From an uncultured Pelagibacteraceae bacterium (GTDB taxonomy: Bacteria > Pseudomonadota > Alphaproteobacteria > Pelagibacterales > Pelagibacteraceae), in NCBI GenBank assembly GCA_902627805.1, contig CACOKN010000001.1, forward strand, positions 62,001-126,000: a stretch of 64,000 nt of DNA, written 5' to 3'. The notes beneath the pieces were generated by a model. It was not told where the DNA came from. It saw nothing but the letters and a program-made list of their open reading frames with translations, and did no database searches. The position numbers were made by a program, and so were the translations under genes. How positions within the stretch are numbered: position 1 is the first letter of the stretch; the number at the start of each line of letters is the position of its first letter. Positions 43,265 to 51,981 of the stretch are shown here, piece by piece.

Positions 43265-43993
43265 ATGAACTTTTCTCTAGAAATTGGACCACAAACTGAT
43301 TTGGACACAGTTCCAGCGGTGAAGGATATTTACATTACTATGCTACCTGGGGGAGATTATAAAGAGACAGCTCAACAAGCAGTTGAGTTGGTAAAGAAAG
43401 GTTTCAATCCAGTCCCGCATTTTCCCGCAAGATCTATGCAGGATGAAAAACAACTAAAAGATTATGTTTCGAGATGTAAAGATGGTGGCGTTAAACAAGT
43501 CTTGATTATAGGTGGGGGGAGAGAACCGATGGGAAAATTCGATAGCTCTTTTCAACTTTTGGAGACTGGCTATTTTGAGAAGATGACGATAGGAATTGCT
43601 GGACACCCAGAGGGGAGTCCTGATATATCCGATTCAGATTTAGAAAAAGCTATGAAAGACAAAAAGCCCTACGCTGATTATATTGTAACTCAATGGTTAC
43701 TAGATCCTCAGCCAATTATAGATTTTATTTCTAAACAAAGCGTACCAGTGCATGTAGGAATTACTGGGCCTCTAAAAATATCTAGCTTAATAAAGTTTGC
43801 TAATATAGTTGGTGCAAAAAATTCCTTAAATTTTCTTAAATCTAATTTTAGTAAGGCGTTAGATTTATTAAAACCTAAAGACCCTAATGATTTAATTGGG
43901 AAAATTAAATCGCATACTGATTTTTTCCACATTTATACATTCGGCGGCTTGAAGGAAACTAACAAGTGGTTGAAGGAGAATAGTTATGTCTAA
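43265..43993 (+). CDS. metF: Methylenetetrahydrofolate reductase-like protein, short form
   Basis: This 242-residue protein has the MTHFR barrel: FSLEIGPQTDLDTVPAV at the start, FNPVPHFPARSM, QVLIIGGGREP, GIAGHPEGSP, YIVTQWLLDPQPIIDF and VPVHVGITGP. It is about 50 residues shorter than E. coli MetF. It overlaps the GcvT-like gene by 8 nt, so the pair probably works together: a folate-dependent demethylase makes 5-methyl-THF and MetF could oxidise it to methylene-THF, as in LigM- or DmdA-type systems. A biosynthetic role in methionine supply is the alternative. Confidence 0.85.
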   Translation: MNFSLEIGPQTDLDTVPAVKDIYITMLPGGDYKETAQQAVELVKKGFNPVPHFPARSMQDEKQLKDYVSRCKDGGVKQVLIIGGGREPMGKFDSSFQLLETGYFEKMTIGIAGHPEGSPDISDSDLEKAMKDKKPYADYIVTQWLLDPQPIIDFISKQSVPVHVGITGPLKISSLIKFANIVGAKNSLNFLKSNFSKALDLLKPKDPNDLIGKIKSHTDFFHIYTFGGLKETNKWLKENSYV

Positions 43994-45344
43994 AGAATTT
44001 GACTATACTAATTTAAAGCATGTTACTTCTGTAGATCAATCAGATCGAAAAGTACCATATAACTTAAGACAAAGTGGACCAACAAAAGTTGAAATGTTAA
44101 TTTCAACAAGAGTAAGGAAATCACCTTATTGGCATTTATCTATGCAAGCAGGTTGTTGGAGAGCGACTGTTTACAATCGAATTTATCATCCAAGAGGTTA
44201 TGTAAAACCAGAAGATGGTGGAGCGATGGTTGAGTATGATGCAATTGTTAATCATGTAACTATGTGGAATGTTGCAGTTGAAAGACAAATTCAAGTTAAA
44301 GGTCCGGATGCAGAAAAATTTGTTGATTATGTGATCACAAGAGATGCAACAAAAATTTCACCAATGAGAGCAAGATACGTAATTTTATGTAATGCTTATG
44401 GCGGGGTTTTAAATGATCCAATTCTTTTAAGAATTTCTAAAGATGAGTTTTGGTTTTCATTATCAGATTCTGATATTGGTATGTATTTGCAAGGTGTCAA
44501 CGCAGATGGAAGATTTAATTGTACTGTTGAAGAAATCGATGCCTGTCCCGTTCAAATACAAGGACCAAAATCAAAAGCTCTGATGAAAGACTTGTTAGGT
44601 GATCAAGTTGATCTAGAAAATATGCCATTTTATGGTTTAGCTGAAGTTAAAGTTGCTGGACGAAGTTGTGTGATTTCACAATCAGGCTTTTCTGGAGAAG
44701 CTGGTTATGAGATTTATTTAAGAAATGCAACTTTATATGCCGATGACATGTGGAATGCTGTGCTTGAAGCTGGAAAAAAACACCAGCTTATGGTTATCGC
44801 ACCTGCTCACCACAGAAGAATCCAAGCTGGTATTTTGTCTTGGGGTCAAGATATGGATCAGCAACATAATCCTTATCAATGTAACTTAGGCTATCAGGTT
44901 TCATTATCAGGCAAAGGTGAATGGAACAAATCTTCTGATTATGTTGGTAAAGCAGCATTAGAAAAAATGGGAGCAGAAATTAAAGCGGGAAAAAAACCAT
45001 ATAAACTACAGCTAGTTGGTCTTGAGTTAGGTGGAAAACCAATTGATGATTATGCCCCAGACTTTTGGTTAATATCAAATTCAGATGGTGGAGATCCTGT
45101 AGGATTTATAACCTCTCCTTGGTATCATCCAGAAAAAAAAACAAATATTGCAATGGGATATGTTCCTTTTGATGGAACATTAAATGCGAATGGATTTCCA
45201 AAAGGTAAGATTGGAACTAAATACAAAGTTCATTTACCAGAAAAATACTCAGATACTCCAGGTAAGCCCGTGGATGCAGTAATAGTAGATATTCCATTTA
45301 AAGAGTCTTTTAACGCTAATACAAGAGAAGTTGTAAAAGGTTAA
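43986..45344 (+). CDS. GcvT-family tetrahydrofolate-dependent methyltransferase/demethylase
   Basis: This 452-residue protein belongs to the aminomethyltransferase fold. Markers include VERQIQVKGPDAEKFVDYVITRD, ARYVILCNAYGGVLNDPILLRI, CPVQIQGPKSKALMKDL and SQSGFSGEAGYEIYL (each in part). It is longer than GcvT (about 365) and DmdA, with an extra N-terminal stretch of about 70 residues and a long insertion at about 310-350. It begins inside metF, and no gcvH/gcvP is nearby, so it is not glycine cleavage. An O-, S- or N-demethylase feeding methyl groups to THF is the best reading; substrate unknown. Confidence 0.82.
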   Translation: MSKEFDYTNLKHVTSVDQSDRKVPYNLRQSGPTKVEMLISTRVRKSPYWHLSMQAGCWRATVYNRIYHPRGYVKPEDGGAMVEYDAIVNHVTMWNVAVERQIQVKGPDAEKFVDYVITRDATKISPMRARYVILCNAYGGVLNDPILLRISKDEFWFSLSDSDIGMYLQGVNADGRFNCTVEEIDACPVQIQGPKSKALMKDLLGDQVDLENMPFYGLAEVKVAGRSCVISQSGFSGEAGYEIYLRNATLYADDMWNAVLEAGKKHQLMVIAPAHHRRIQAGILSWGQDMDQQHNPYQCNLGYQVSLSGKGEWNKSSDYVGKAALEKMGAEIKAGKKPYKLQLVGLELGGKPIDDYAPDFWLISNSDGGDPVGFITSPWYHPEKKTNIAMGYVPFDGTLNANGFPKGKIGTKYKVHLPEKYSDTPGKPVDAVIVDIPFKESFNANTREVVKG

Positions 45345-45351
45345 TAATTAT

Positions 45352-45378
45352 GGGAGGAGATTAGTCTCCTCCCTCTTT
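45352..45378 (+). terminator. Terminator after the metF/gcvT pair
   Basis: A perfect 9-bp GC-rich stem GGGAGGAGA-TTAG-TCTCCTCCC is followed by TCTTT. It begins 7 nt after the gcvT-like stop. The T-run is short, but the stem is among the strongest in the window. Confidence 0.8.
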
Positions 45379-45385
45379 GATCCTT

Positions 45386-45490
45386 ATGTCCAAGACTTTT
45401 CTAATTGCAATTTGCATTATATTTATTATTGCATTAATAATCTTTCCGTTGATAGTTTCATATAATGATCAAAAAAATAATAAAAAATAA
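45386..45490 (+). CDS. 34-residue single-helix membrane peptide
   Basis: An ATG at 45386 opens a 35-codon frame whose stop is followed without a gap by the ATG of the next gene. The peptide has a helix of about 20 hydrophobic residues (FLIAICIIFIIALIIFPLIV) and a short polar Asn/Lys tail. Perfect abutment with a membrane protein gene supports a translated small subunit. It could also be a regulatory leader ORF. Confidence 0.5.
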   Translation: MSKTFLIAICIIFIIALIIFPLIVSYNDQKNNKK

Positions 45491-46057
45491 ATGTTCGCTG
45501 AATTTTTAAACATTGTATTACGATCGATTAAATTAGATAATTCACTATATAAGGATAATAAAAACTTTGACGAAGCATCAATATATTATGCTATTTTGAT
45601 TATTTTAATTGGTTCAATCATTAGTATTATACCTAATAGTTCTTTCTTAAACTACATGAATACTAATTTCAATTTAGGGGCCATAAAAGGACCAAATTTA
45701 AGTATTGTGATTATAACTGCATTCATAATGTGGATTTTAAAAACAACTTATTTATATTTTGTTGGTGTTATTTTATTTCCAAATAAAAAAACTAATTGTA
45801 ATTATAGAAAAGTTATTATTTTAGTTGCTTTTGCACAATCTCCTATGCTTCTTAATTTTATAATTATCAATCAAGTATTATTATTTTTCATGCTCATTAC
45901 ATATATATGGTACAATATTTCATTAATTATCGGTTTAAATATAATCTTAAATTACAACAATTATATTAAAACAACTTTAGTATCTTTAGCTCCACAAATT
46001 GTTTTAATTTTATACATTTTTTCATTAATAAGGAATTTAAATGGAGTTGTAAGTTAA
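45491..46057 (+). CDS. YIP1-like multi-helix membrane protein
   Basis: This 188-residue protein has five probable helices (about 30-47, 70-95, 105-125, 128-150, 160-182). The layout with a conserved Ala-Phe-Ala-Gln-Ser/Pro segment (VAFAQSPMLL) is seen in bacterial YIP1-domain proteins. Function unknown. It converges with a small CxxC gene, overlapping by 4 nt. Confidence 0.7.
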   Translation: MFAEFLNIVLRSIKLDNSLYKDNKNFDEASIYYAILIILIGSIISIIPNSSFLNYMNTNFNLGAIKGPNLSIVIITAFIMWILKTTYLYFVGVILFPNKKTNCNYRKVIILVAFAQSPMLLNFIIINQVLLFFMLITYIWYNISLIIGLNIILNYNNYIKTTLVSLAPQIVLILYIFSLIRNLNGVVS

Positions 46058-46212
46058 ATTGGAAATATAGTCTTTGAAATTCTACATGATTTACAGAGCT
46101 TAAAACCTGTTAAAATCAAATTTTGAGAAACACTCTCATCCTGTTCTTTACATTCATCACAAATATCATCTAAATCTTTTATATTTTTTTCTATTTCTTT
46201 ATCCTCAGTCAT
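46054..46212 (-). CDS. Small zinc-ribbon-like protein, 52 residues
   Basis: A 53-codon frame starts at an ATG at 46212, inside the end of the DUF3726 gene. The product is acidic in its first half and has two CxxC pairs, DICDECKE and LCKSCRIS, about 22 residues apart, the spacing of a treble-clef or zinc-ribbon finger. It ends KTIFPI. It is probably co-translated with the three genes upstream and so may be the fourth part of the M19-like unit. Confidence 0.62.
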   Translation of the reverse strand: MTEDKEIEKNIKDLDDICDECKEQDESVSQNLILTGFKLCKSCRISKTIFPI

Positions 46213-46816
46213 TATCAGTCAAACCAGCTCCCGCCGCACCTTTTTTTAAACTATCAGTTTCCTCTACAAAAGTATCCTCTGCAAGTTTATAGAGATTTTC
46301 CCAATCCTGATCAGAAAAGTTATCTTCATTTTCTAGAAAACTTATTTCTACTTTTTTAGATAAAATTGACATTTCTTTATCCAAAATATTAGAAGAGATA
46401 CTCACGTTAAAATTCAACAAAAATTTACAATTATCAAATGAAAGCAATAATTTTTTTCCAATAATTTCTGAAGCTCTACTTAAAAAAGGTAAAATTAACA
46501 ATGGATAAGCAAGATTTTCAACTAAGCACTTTTTTAACGTTTCGATATTCTTTACTTGATCAATGAAATTAATACCCAAAATAATTGGACAAAAAGATGA
46601 TCCGCCTGATTTGTTAATCTTATTGATTAATTTTATCTCTTCAAAATTTTCTTTTTTTTTATTTTGATAATATTGATTAAGATGTTTGATCGCTGGAAAA
46701 CCAAATAATTCAGATAATCTTATAGATTTACCAACCTCCTCTGCTATACCCCATGAATAACCAGCAGCTCGACTTGCCCTCTTAGCTGTAGTTTCTATCT
46801 CACTTAACGATTTCAT
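46205..46816 (-). CDS. DUF3726 family protein
   Basis: This 203-residue protein starts MKSLSEIETTAKRASRAAGYSWGIAEEVG, the defining segment of DUF3726. Two Gly/Ala-rich segments and an acidic C-terminus follow, ending GAAGAGLTDND. The family has no assigned function and occurs in marine alphaproteobacteria. It starts 3 nt after the 553-residue unknown. Confidence 0.85.
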   Translation of the reverse strand: MKSLSEIETTAKRASRAAGYSWGIAEEVGKSIRLSELFGFPAIKHLNQYYQNKKKENFEEIKLINKINKSGGSSFCPIILGINFIDQVKNIETLKKCLVENLAYPLLILPFLSRASEIIGKKLLLSFDNCKFLLNFNVSISSNILDKEMSILSKKVEISFLENEDNFSDQDWENLYKLAEDTFVEETDSLKKGAAGAGLTDND

Positions 46817-46819
46817 AGT

Positions 46820-48481
46820 TTAAGTGTTGGTTTTATAAACCCATTGCTCATCATAATCTTTTAATTCATTTGGAAGTGGCGCACCTTGAAACATACATAT
46901 CCTCAACCACTTGTCAGATTTTGGATCAAATTTTAAAGCTCCAAAAAAAGATAACTTTAATCGCAACATATCAATTGGAACTAATTTTTCTCCAATAGTA
47001 TTATCTTGTATTTCTGAATATGGAAATTTTTCAATAATAAAGGCTCTTCTAACAACATGTCTTAAATCAGAATTATCAATTAAAAATTGATTAATCTTAA
47101 AATTATCTTTTAACGATAATAATCTTTCATATAGTTTTTTTATATCTCTAGCTATTGCCAAGGGTTGCTCTAAATCCGCACCATTTTCCTCAAAACGATT
47201 TGCTAATCTTGGTTCTTCTTTATTTTTTGAAATAAACCAAAAATTCTGATTGTTCTCTTCTATATTAAAATTAATTTTTAAAATATCCGAATATTTATTT
47301 TCTAAAATCTTTTTTAAATCTCTTACATTACGTTCAGTTGGAATATTAAAGTATTTTTCTTCCTCAGAGCTCATTTGCCCAACCAATGGCTGAACTATAT
47401 CACTAAATGGTTCCATCATGATTGAGACAACGTATTCTATGCACTCCTCGCAAGTTTCTTTCTCTAGCCAAAGATAAATTTCATTAAAAGGATAATCTTT
47501 TTGAAAATCAAATTCGTTTTCTAAGAAACTTATAAATTTTTTGATATCTCTTAGCAAAAGTTTAATTTTTTTGAGTTGATATTCACTCTTTGTATTCCAG
47601 CTAGTTATATTTTTAAGAGAACTTTTCACACAATCTTTAAATAAATCTCTATCTTGTATTTTAACAATTTTAGTTTCTCTTATTTTTTTTAGGGCAATTT
47701 CTCTACTAAGTATCCAATTATTTAATAAAGTTGGATGATTGACAATAAAAGGAGCCATCCCTAATCCAGTAGAATTTCCTATACCCAAATTTCTACAAAT
47801 TTTAGGATCTAGTTTAACAGCTGAATTAGGATTTTTATTTTTTGCAACATGATTAACCTGATCAAATGTAAATTGTCTAACTAAATAAACTAACATCATC
47901 TCTAATCTAAATGGTCCGTTAATTTCTTCTCTATTTTTAATTCTAAATCGATCTGCTAAACCAAACTTACCTGATCCATAAACTGCGGTTGTTCTGTATA
48001 AATATCCGACTTTTTCAAGTAGCTCTAAATCAGGTTGGTTTCCATCACTTAAACTTTTAACAACATGATCAAATACCCTAACAGATTTATTTGCTCTAGA
48101 TAATGTAAGCTCTTTGTAAGACAACCTACCAACTTCCTGTTTTGGAACTTCATTTCTTAATCTGTCAATGTCTTCTTTTAAAGGTACTCCATCATGTAAT
48201 GTAAAAGCTGCATCCCACTTTGTGGCTATTACTCTATCTGATCTTTCATCATCGTTAATTTTGTTCGCATAACAGATTAAAGAATAAACCCTGTCTTTTT
48301 TTTTAAATGAGTATACTGCTGTGCCATAACCCTCTTGGTCTAAATCAAACAAATCTCTATTATATTTCCAATCTTTAAATTCACTTAAAAAACTTCGTAA
48401 AAAAGATAATCTTGATTGATGAAAGGAACCAAGTCTTGATAACTTCATTATGATGTTTGGATCTCTTAATTTTATATTCAT
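46820..48481 (-). CDS. Conserved unknown protein, 553 residues
   Basis: A soluble protein without signal or helix clusters. It has SRLGSFHQSRLSFLRSFL near the start, a central segment with NLGIGNSTGLGMAPFIVNHPTLLNNW that looks like a small-molecule pocket, a CEEC motif (ETCEECIEYV, about 345-355) and a final SDKWLRICMFQGAPLPNEL. No known fold recognised. It lies 3 nt after an M19-like gene and 3 nt before DUF3726, so these are certainly co-transcribed. An enzymatic role in breakdown of some peptide- or amide-like compound is a context guess. Confidence 0.78.
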   Translation of the reverse strand: MNIKLRDPNIIMKLSRLGSFHQSRLSFLRSFLSEFKDWKYNRDLFDLDQEGYGTAVYSFKKKDRVYSLICYANKINDDERSDRVIATKWDAAFTLHDGVPLKEDIDRLRNEVPKQEVGRLSYKELTLSRANKSVRVFDHVVKSLSDGNQPDLELLEKVGYLYRTTAVYGSGKFGLADRFRIKNREEINGPFRLEMMLVYLVRQFTFDQVNHVAKNKNPNSAVKLDPKICRNLGIGNSTGLGMAPFIVNHPTLLNNWILSREIALKKIRETKIVKIQDRDLFKDCVKSSLKNITSWNTKSEYQLKKIKLLLRDIKKFISFLENEFDFQKDYPFNEIYLWLEKETCEECIEYVVSIMMEPFSDIVQPLVGQMSSEEEKYFNIPTERNVRDLKKILENKYSDILKINFNIEENNQNFWFISKNKEEPRLANRFEENGADLEQPLAIARDIKKLYERLLSLKDNFKINQFLIDNSDLRHVVRRAFIIEKFPYSEIQDNTIGEKLVPIDMLRLKLSFFGALKFDPKSDKWLRICMFQGAPLPNELKDYDEQWVYKTNT

Positions 48482-48483
48482 AT

Positions 48484-49449
48484 TTAGATAGTTTTATAAA
48501 AGTTATACCAATTGTTACCTAGTATTCCATTAGTCTCGGTCTCTGAAAAACCAACCTTTTTTAAACCTGCTTCTAAGTTTTTAAAACCTCTTGCATCTAT
48601 AAACCAATCAGGTTGTTTAGGAAACCCTGGTTTATTTTTTGAGCCTTCTCCATAATTTCTATCTTTAGACCAAGTTCCATTTCTCATCCATTCAACAACC
48701 TCATCTGGTTGATACAAACAAAGATCTGATCCAATACCAATATTATTAATATCCATTATTTCTGCTGTTTTAGCCACCATTTCACAAAAGCTTTCTAAAG
48801 AACAATTTGAATTGTCCTTAAGATGATGCGGGTATAAAGATAAACCCAATACTCCTCCACTTTCACTTAAAGTTTTTAGTAACCCAGAAGACTTATTTCT
48901 TTTTGCTGCATGCCAAAAAGATGGATTTGCATGAGTGATTGCTATTGGTTTTTCACTAAACTCAATCGCATCAAAAGTACTTTTTTCTGCTGAATGAGAC
49001 ATATCCACTACAATACCCACTCTATTCATTTCTCGGATAACTTCCCTTCCAAAATTAGTTACCCCACTATCATTTTTTTCATAACAACCTGTCGCTAACA
49101 ATGATTGATTATTATAAGTGAGTTGCATAAATCTACAACCAAGACTATGAACTTTTTCAACTAAATTGATATCATCTTCTATTGGAGAACAATTTTGAAA
49201 ACCAAAAAAAATTGCAGTTTTATTTTCTTTATTTGCTTTTTCAATATCCTTAAAACATTGACCTAAAAAAATTAAATCTGAATTTTCTTTCAATAAAGTT
49301 TGCCACTTTTTAATTTCGTTTTGAAGTTCGTCAAAGTCCTCATGATAGACTATTGTAACATGAACAGCATCTAAGCCAGCCTCACGATTAATCTCAAAAA
49401 CTTTTCTTGACCATTTACAATATTGGAGGTTATCGATTTTAAATTTCAT
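48484..49449 (-). CDS. M19 (membrane dipeptidase) family protein with altered metal site
   Basis: This 321-residue protein has the M19 barrel pattern: VVDMSHSAEKSTFDAIEFS (His152), PIAITHANPSFWHAAKRN (His173) and IGIGSDLCLY (Asp242). These match His198, His219 and Asp288 of renal dipeptidase. The first-metal ligands are missing: the usual HxD near the N-terminus reads KIDNLQYC and the bridging Glu reads Gln85 in FFGFQNC. A single-metal or non-classical amidohydrolase is implied. No signal peptide, so cytosolic. First gene of the unit ending at 46054. Confidence 0.82.
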   Translation of the reverse strand: MKFKIDNLQYCKWSRKVFEINREAGLDAVHVTIVYHEDFDELQNEIKKWQTLLKENSDLIFLGQCFKDIEKANKENKTAIFFGFQNCSPIEDDINLVEKVHSLGCRFMQLTYNNQSLLATGCYEKNDSGVTNFGREVIREMNRVGIVVDMSHSAEKSTFDAIEFSEKPIAITHANPSFWHAAKRNKSSGLLKTLSESGGVLGLSLYPHHLKDNSNCSLESFCEMVAKTAEIMDINNIGIGSDLCLYQPDEVVEWMRNGTWSKDRNYGEGSKNKPGFPKQPDWFIDARGFKNLEAGLKKVGFSETETNGILGNNWYNFYKTI

Positions 49450-49451
49450 TT

Positions 49452-49471
49452 TGGTTAATTTTAGTTAACCA
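49452..49471. promoter_or_regulatory. Inverted repeat just upstream of the M19-like gene
   Basis: TGGTTAA-TTTTAG-TTAACCA forms perfect 7-bp arms with a 6-bp loop, ending 2 bp before the M19-like start codon. If transcribed it would place a hairpin over the translation start; as DNA it may be an operator. It also lies 80 bp upstream of purE on the other strand. Confidence 0.4.
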
Positions 49472-49550
49472 TATCAAGTTGTTTTTTAAATACTATTTAT
49501 TTTATTGAAATTTTAATCTAATTTTGAAATAAATATTTTGCAAATAAATC

Positions 49551-50042
49551 ATGAAAAAAAATAAAAATCTCAAAGTCGCAATCGTCATGGGAAGCCAATC
49601 AGACTTCAAAACTATGAAATTATCCGCAAATATACTGAAAAAAATGGGTGTTCGATTTGAAACTAAAATTATATCTGCACACCGAACTCCAAAAAGAATG
49701 TATGAATTTGCAGAGAACGCATCAAGAAAAAACATTGGAGTAATCATTGCTGGTGCTGGTGGATCAGCACATTTACCTGGTATGATTTCAGCTATAACCT
49801 CAATTCCAGTTTTAGGTGTTCCGGTGGAAAGTAAAAAACTTAAAGGACTTGATAGTTTATTATCAATAGCACAAATGCCTAAAGGGATACCCGTTGGAAC
49901 TCTTGCAATTGGAGAGGATGGTGCCGTAAATGCTGCTTTATTAGCTACAGCTATAATTGCAAACAGCAATCCTGCTGTAAAAAAGAAATTAAATAATTGG
50001 CGGTCATCACAAACAAGATCAGTTAAAAAAGATCCAAAATAA
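49551..50042 (+). CDS. purE: N5-carboxyaminoimidazole ribonucleotide mutase
   Basis: This 163-residue class I PurE has VAIVMGSQSDFKTM, IISAHRTPKRM, IIAGAGGSAHLPGM and the pocket SIAQMPKGIPVGTLAIG. It rearranges N5-CAIR to CAIR in purine synthesis. purK follows after 3 nt. Confidence 0.96.
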   Translation: MKKNKNLKVAIVMGSQSDFKTMKLSANILKKMGVRFETKIISAHRTPKRMYEFAENASRKNIGVIIAGAGGSAHLPGMISAITSIPVLGVPVESKKLKGLDSLLSIAQMPKGIPVGTLAIGEDGAVNAALLATAIIANSNPAVKKKLNNWRSSQTRSVKKDPK

Positions 50043-50045
50043 AAC

Positions 50046-51092
50046 ATGTCAATAAAAAATTTGGGTATTATTGGTGGTGGTCAATTAGGAAGCTTACTTG
50101 CTGTCGCGGCTAAGAAGTTGAATATCAATACAACAATCTATTGCGATGATATGGAGGCTCCAGCACAAAATTTTTGTAACAAATTTATTTACGGTACATA
50201 CGACGACAAAGTCAAAATGCAAGAGTTCATAAAAGAAATTGATGTAATTACTTATGAATTCGAAAATATACCCTATGAAACTCTTAATGAGATGAATAAG
50301 GTAAAACCAGTTTTACCAAAACCGTCTGTAAATAGATTAATTCAGCATCGAATTGCAGAAAAAGATTTTGTAAATAAACTTAATATAAGAACTACTAGAT
50401 ATGCATCAATAAAAAGTAAATCCGATATGGATCCATTAGGAGATTTTTTACCTGGGATTTTAAAAACTACTACAATGGGTTATGATGGTAAAGGTCAATA
50501 CCCTATAAAAAAAATTGAAGACATCGATAGCCTGAATCTTGATTTCTCTAAAGGTTATATACTGGAGAAACTAGTAAAACTTAAAAAAGAGATATCCGTT
50601 ATCATTACCAGATTTGGGAACAATAGTTATGAAATTTATGAACCTATTGAAAATACTCATGAAGATCAAATATTGAAATGTTCAATAATACCTGCAGAAA
50701 TCAGTAAAAAAATATTTGATGAATCTAGAGATTGGTCAATCAGGATTGCAGAGGAATTAAAATATATAGGAACTCTTTGCGTTGAATTTTTCATCGATAA
50801 AAATGAAAATCTTTATGTCAATGAAATAGCTCCTCGAGTTCATAATTCCGGCCATCTAACAATTAATGCTTTTAATATTAGTCAATTTGAAAATCATGTG
50901 AGAGCAGTCTGTTCATTAGAAAAAATTCCCCTCAAAAAAATATCTAATGCAAAAATGTTGAACCTAATAGGAAATCAAATCAAACCATATAGAGAAAACT
51001 TTAAATTAAATGAAAATGAATATTTCTTTGATTATCAAAAAAAAGAGATAAAAGATAAAAGAAAAATGGGGCACATAACAACTTTAATATAA
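50046..51092 (+). CDS. purK: 5-(carboxyamino)imidazole ribonucleotide synthase
   Basis: This 348-residue ATP-grasp enzyme starts LGIIGGGQLGSLLAVAAKKL, has TTTMGYDGKGQYPI in the ATP-grasp loop and EIAPRVHNSGHLTINAFNISQFENHVRA near the end. It carboxylates AIR with bicarbonate and ATP, giving PurE its substrate. The next gene starts immediately at its stop. Confidence 0.96.
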   Translation: MSIKNLGIIGGGQLGSLLAVAAKKLNINTTIYCDDMEAPAQNFCNKFIYGTYDDKVKMQEFIKEIDVITYEFENIPYETLNEMNKVKPVLPKPSVNRLIQHRIAEKDFVNKLNIRTTRYASIKSKSDMDPLGDFLPGILKTTTMGYDGKGQYPIKKIEDIDSLNLDFSKGYILEKLVKLKKEISVIITRFGNNSYEIYEPIENTHEDQILKCSIIPAEISKKIFDESRDWSIRIAEELKYIGTLCVEFFIDKNENLYVNEIAPRVHNSGHLTINAFNISQFENHVRAVCSLEKIPLKKISNAKMLNLIGNQIKPYRENFKLNENEYFFDYQKKEIKDKRKMGHITTLI

Positions 51093-51560
51093 ATGCTAAA
51101 ATCTATTGAGGGAAATTTTGATAACCCAGAAGTCAATAAACTTCTCACAAAACATTTTATTGAACTTAGAGCAGCATCTCCCGAGGGTAGTGCTCATGTT
51201 CTAGATATTCCTGGATTAAAAGTTTCATCAATTAAATTCTGGAGTCTTTGGGAAAATGATAAAATATTTGGTTGTGGGGCATTAAAGTTCTTAGACAAAG
51301 ATCATGGTGAATTTAAATCAATTAGAATACATGATGATTTTAGAAATCAAGGTAATGGTATTAAAGTCATTAAACATCTCATTGATGAAGCTAAGAAATT
51401 AAAGATTAAAAGAATAAGTTTAGAGACCGGTGCTGGAAAATTTTTTGATCCAGCGAGAAAATTATTTAAAAAATGTGATTTTACACCTTGTAAACCCTTT
51501 GCCCATTATAAAGAAGATGTTAATTCCATCTATTTAACTAAGCTAATTGACCACGAATGA
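51093..51560 (+). CDS. GNAT-family N-acetyltransferase
   Basis: This 155-residue protein has the acetyl-CoA loop DFRNQGNGIKVIKHLIDEAKKL (short form of RxxGxG/A) and the pattern ISLETGAGKFFDPARKLFKKCDF, found in small-molecule acetyltransferases. It starts directly after purK. Substrate unknown. Confidence 0.9.
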   Translation: MLKSIEGNFDNPEVNKLLTKHFIELRAASPEGSAHVLDIPGLKVSSIKFWSLWENDKIFGCGALKFLDKDHGEFKSIRIHDDFRNQGNGIKVIKHLIDEAKKLKIKRISLETGAGKFFDPARKLFKKCDFTPCKPFAHYKEDVNSIYLTKLIDHE

Positions 51561-51679
51561 TAAAAAAAAGTCTAATTGTGCACTAAATTTGTTGACAAAA
51601 CCCTAATATTTATAAACAAAGCCAAAATTACTTAATTATAAGTAATAAATTAATATAACAATAAGTAAGAAGAAAAGAT

Positions 51680-51886
51680 ATGAGTCTACAAGGAAAAGTA
51701 AAATGGTTCAATCCAACTAAAGGTTTTGGTTTTATTGAACGTGACGACAAAGAAAAAGATGTGTTTGTACATGTTTCAGCTGTAAGAGATGCTGGTATGA
51801 ACGGTTTAGATGAGGGTCAAGCTTTGACTTTCGATGTTGAAGATGGTCCTAAAGGTCCTTCAGCAGTTAACTTAAAAACTGCATAA
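51680..51886 (+). CDS. cspA: Cold-shock protein
   Basis: This 68-residue protein is a single cold-shock domain with RNP1 KGFGFIER and RNP2 DVFVHVSA. It binds single-stranded nucleic acids and acts as an RNA chaperone. It has an upstream spacer of 119 bp, long for this genome, with a TTGACA at 51592-51597 but no good -10 at a standard distance. A hairpin follows its stop. Confidence 0.97.
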   Translation: MSLQGKVKWFNPTKGFGFIERDDKEKDVFVHVSAVRDAGMNGLDEGQALTFDVEDGPKGPSAVNLKTA

Positions 51887-51901
51887 TTTTCACATAAATT
51901 A

Positions 51902-51947
51902 ATTGGCTATAAATTTAATTAAGAATTAATTTATTTTTATAGCCAAT
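51902..51947 (+). terminator. Hairpin after cspA
   Basis: Arms ATTGGCTATAAA and TTTATAGCCAAT pair over 12 bp, and inner TTAATT/AATTAA can extend it. It begins 15 nt after the cspA stop. No T-run follows the stem, so it may stabilise the mRNA end rather than terminate by itself. Confidence 0.55.
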
Positions 51948-51981
51948 GAACTAATCTACAGCGAAATTTAAAAAATAATTT

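Noticed and set aside
43986..45344. Calling this gene DMSP demethylase DmdA
   Set aside because: It is much longer than DmdA, and its N-terminal sequence does not resemble the DmdA start that I know. Only the fold is shared.
49502..50047. 181-codon open frame on the minus strand opposite purE
   Set aside because: purE is a perfect, conserved gene on the other strand. The antisense frame has no recognisable motif and arises from codon bias.
51592..51620. Sigma-70 promoter for cspA from TTGACA
   Set aside because: No -10 hexamer occurs at 16-18 bp; TATAAA is 13 bp away. Too weak for a separate feature.
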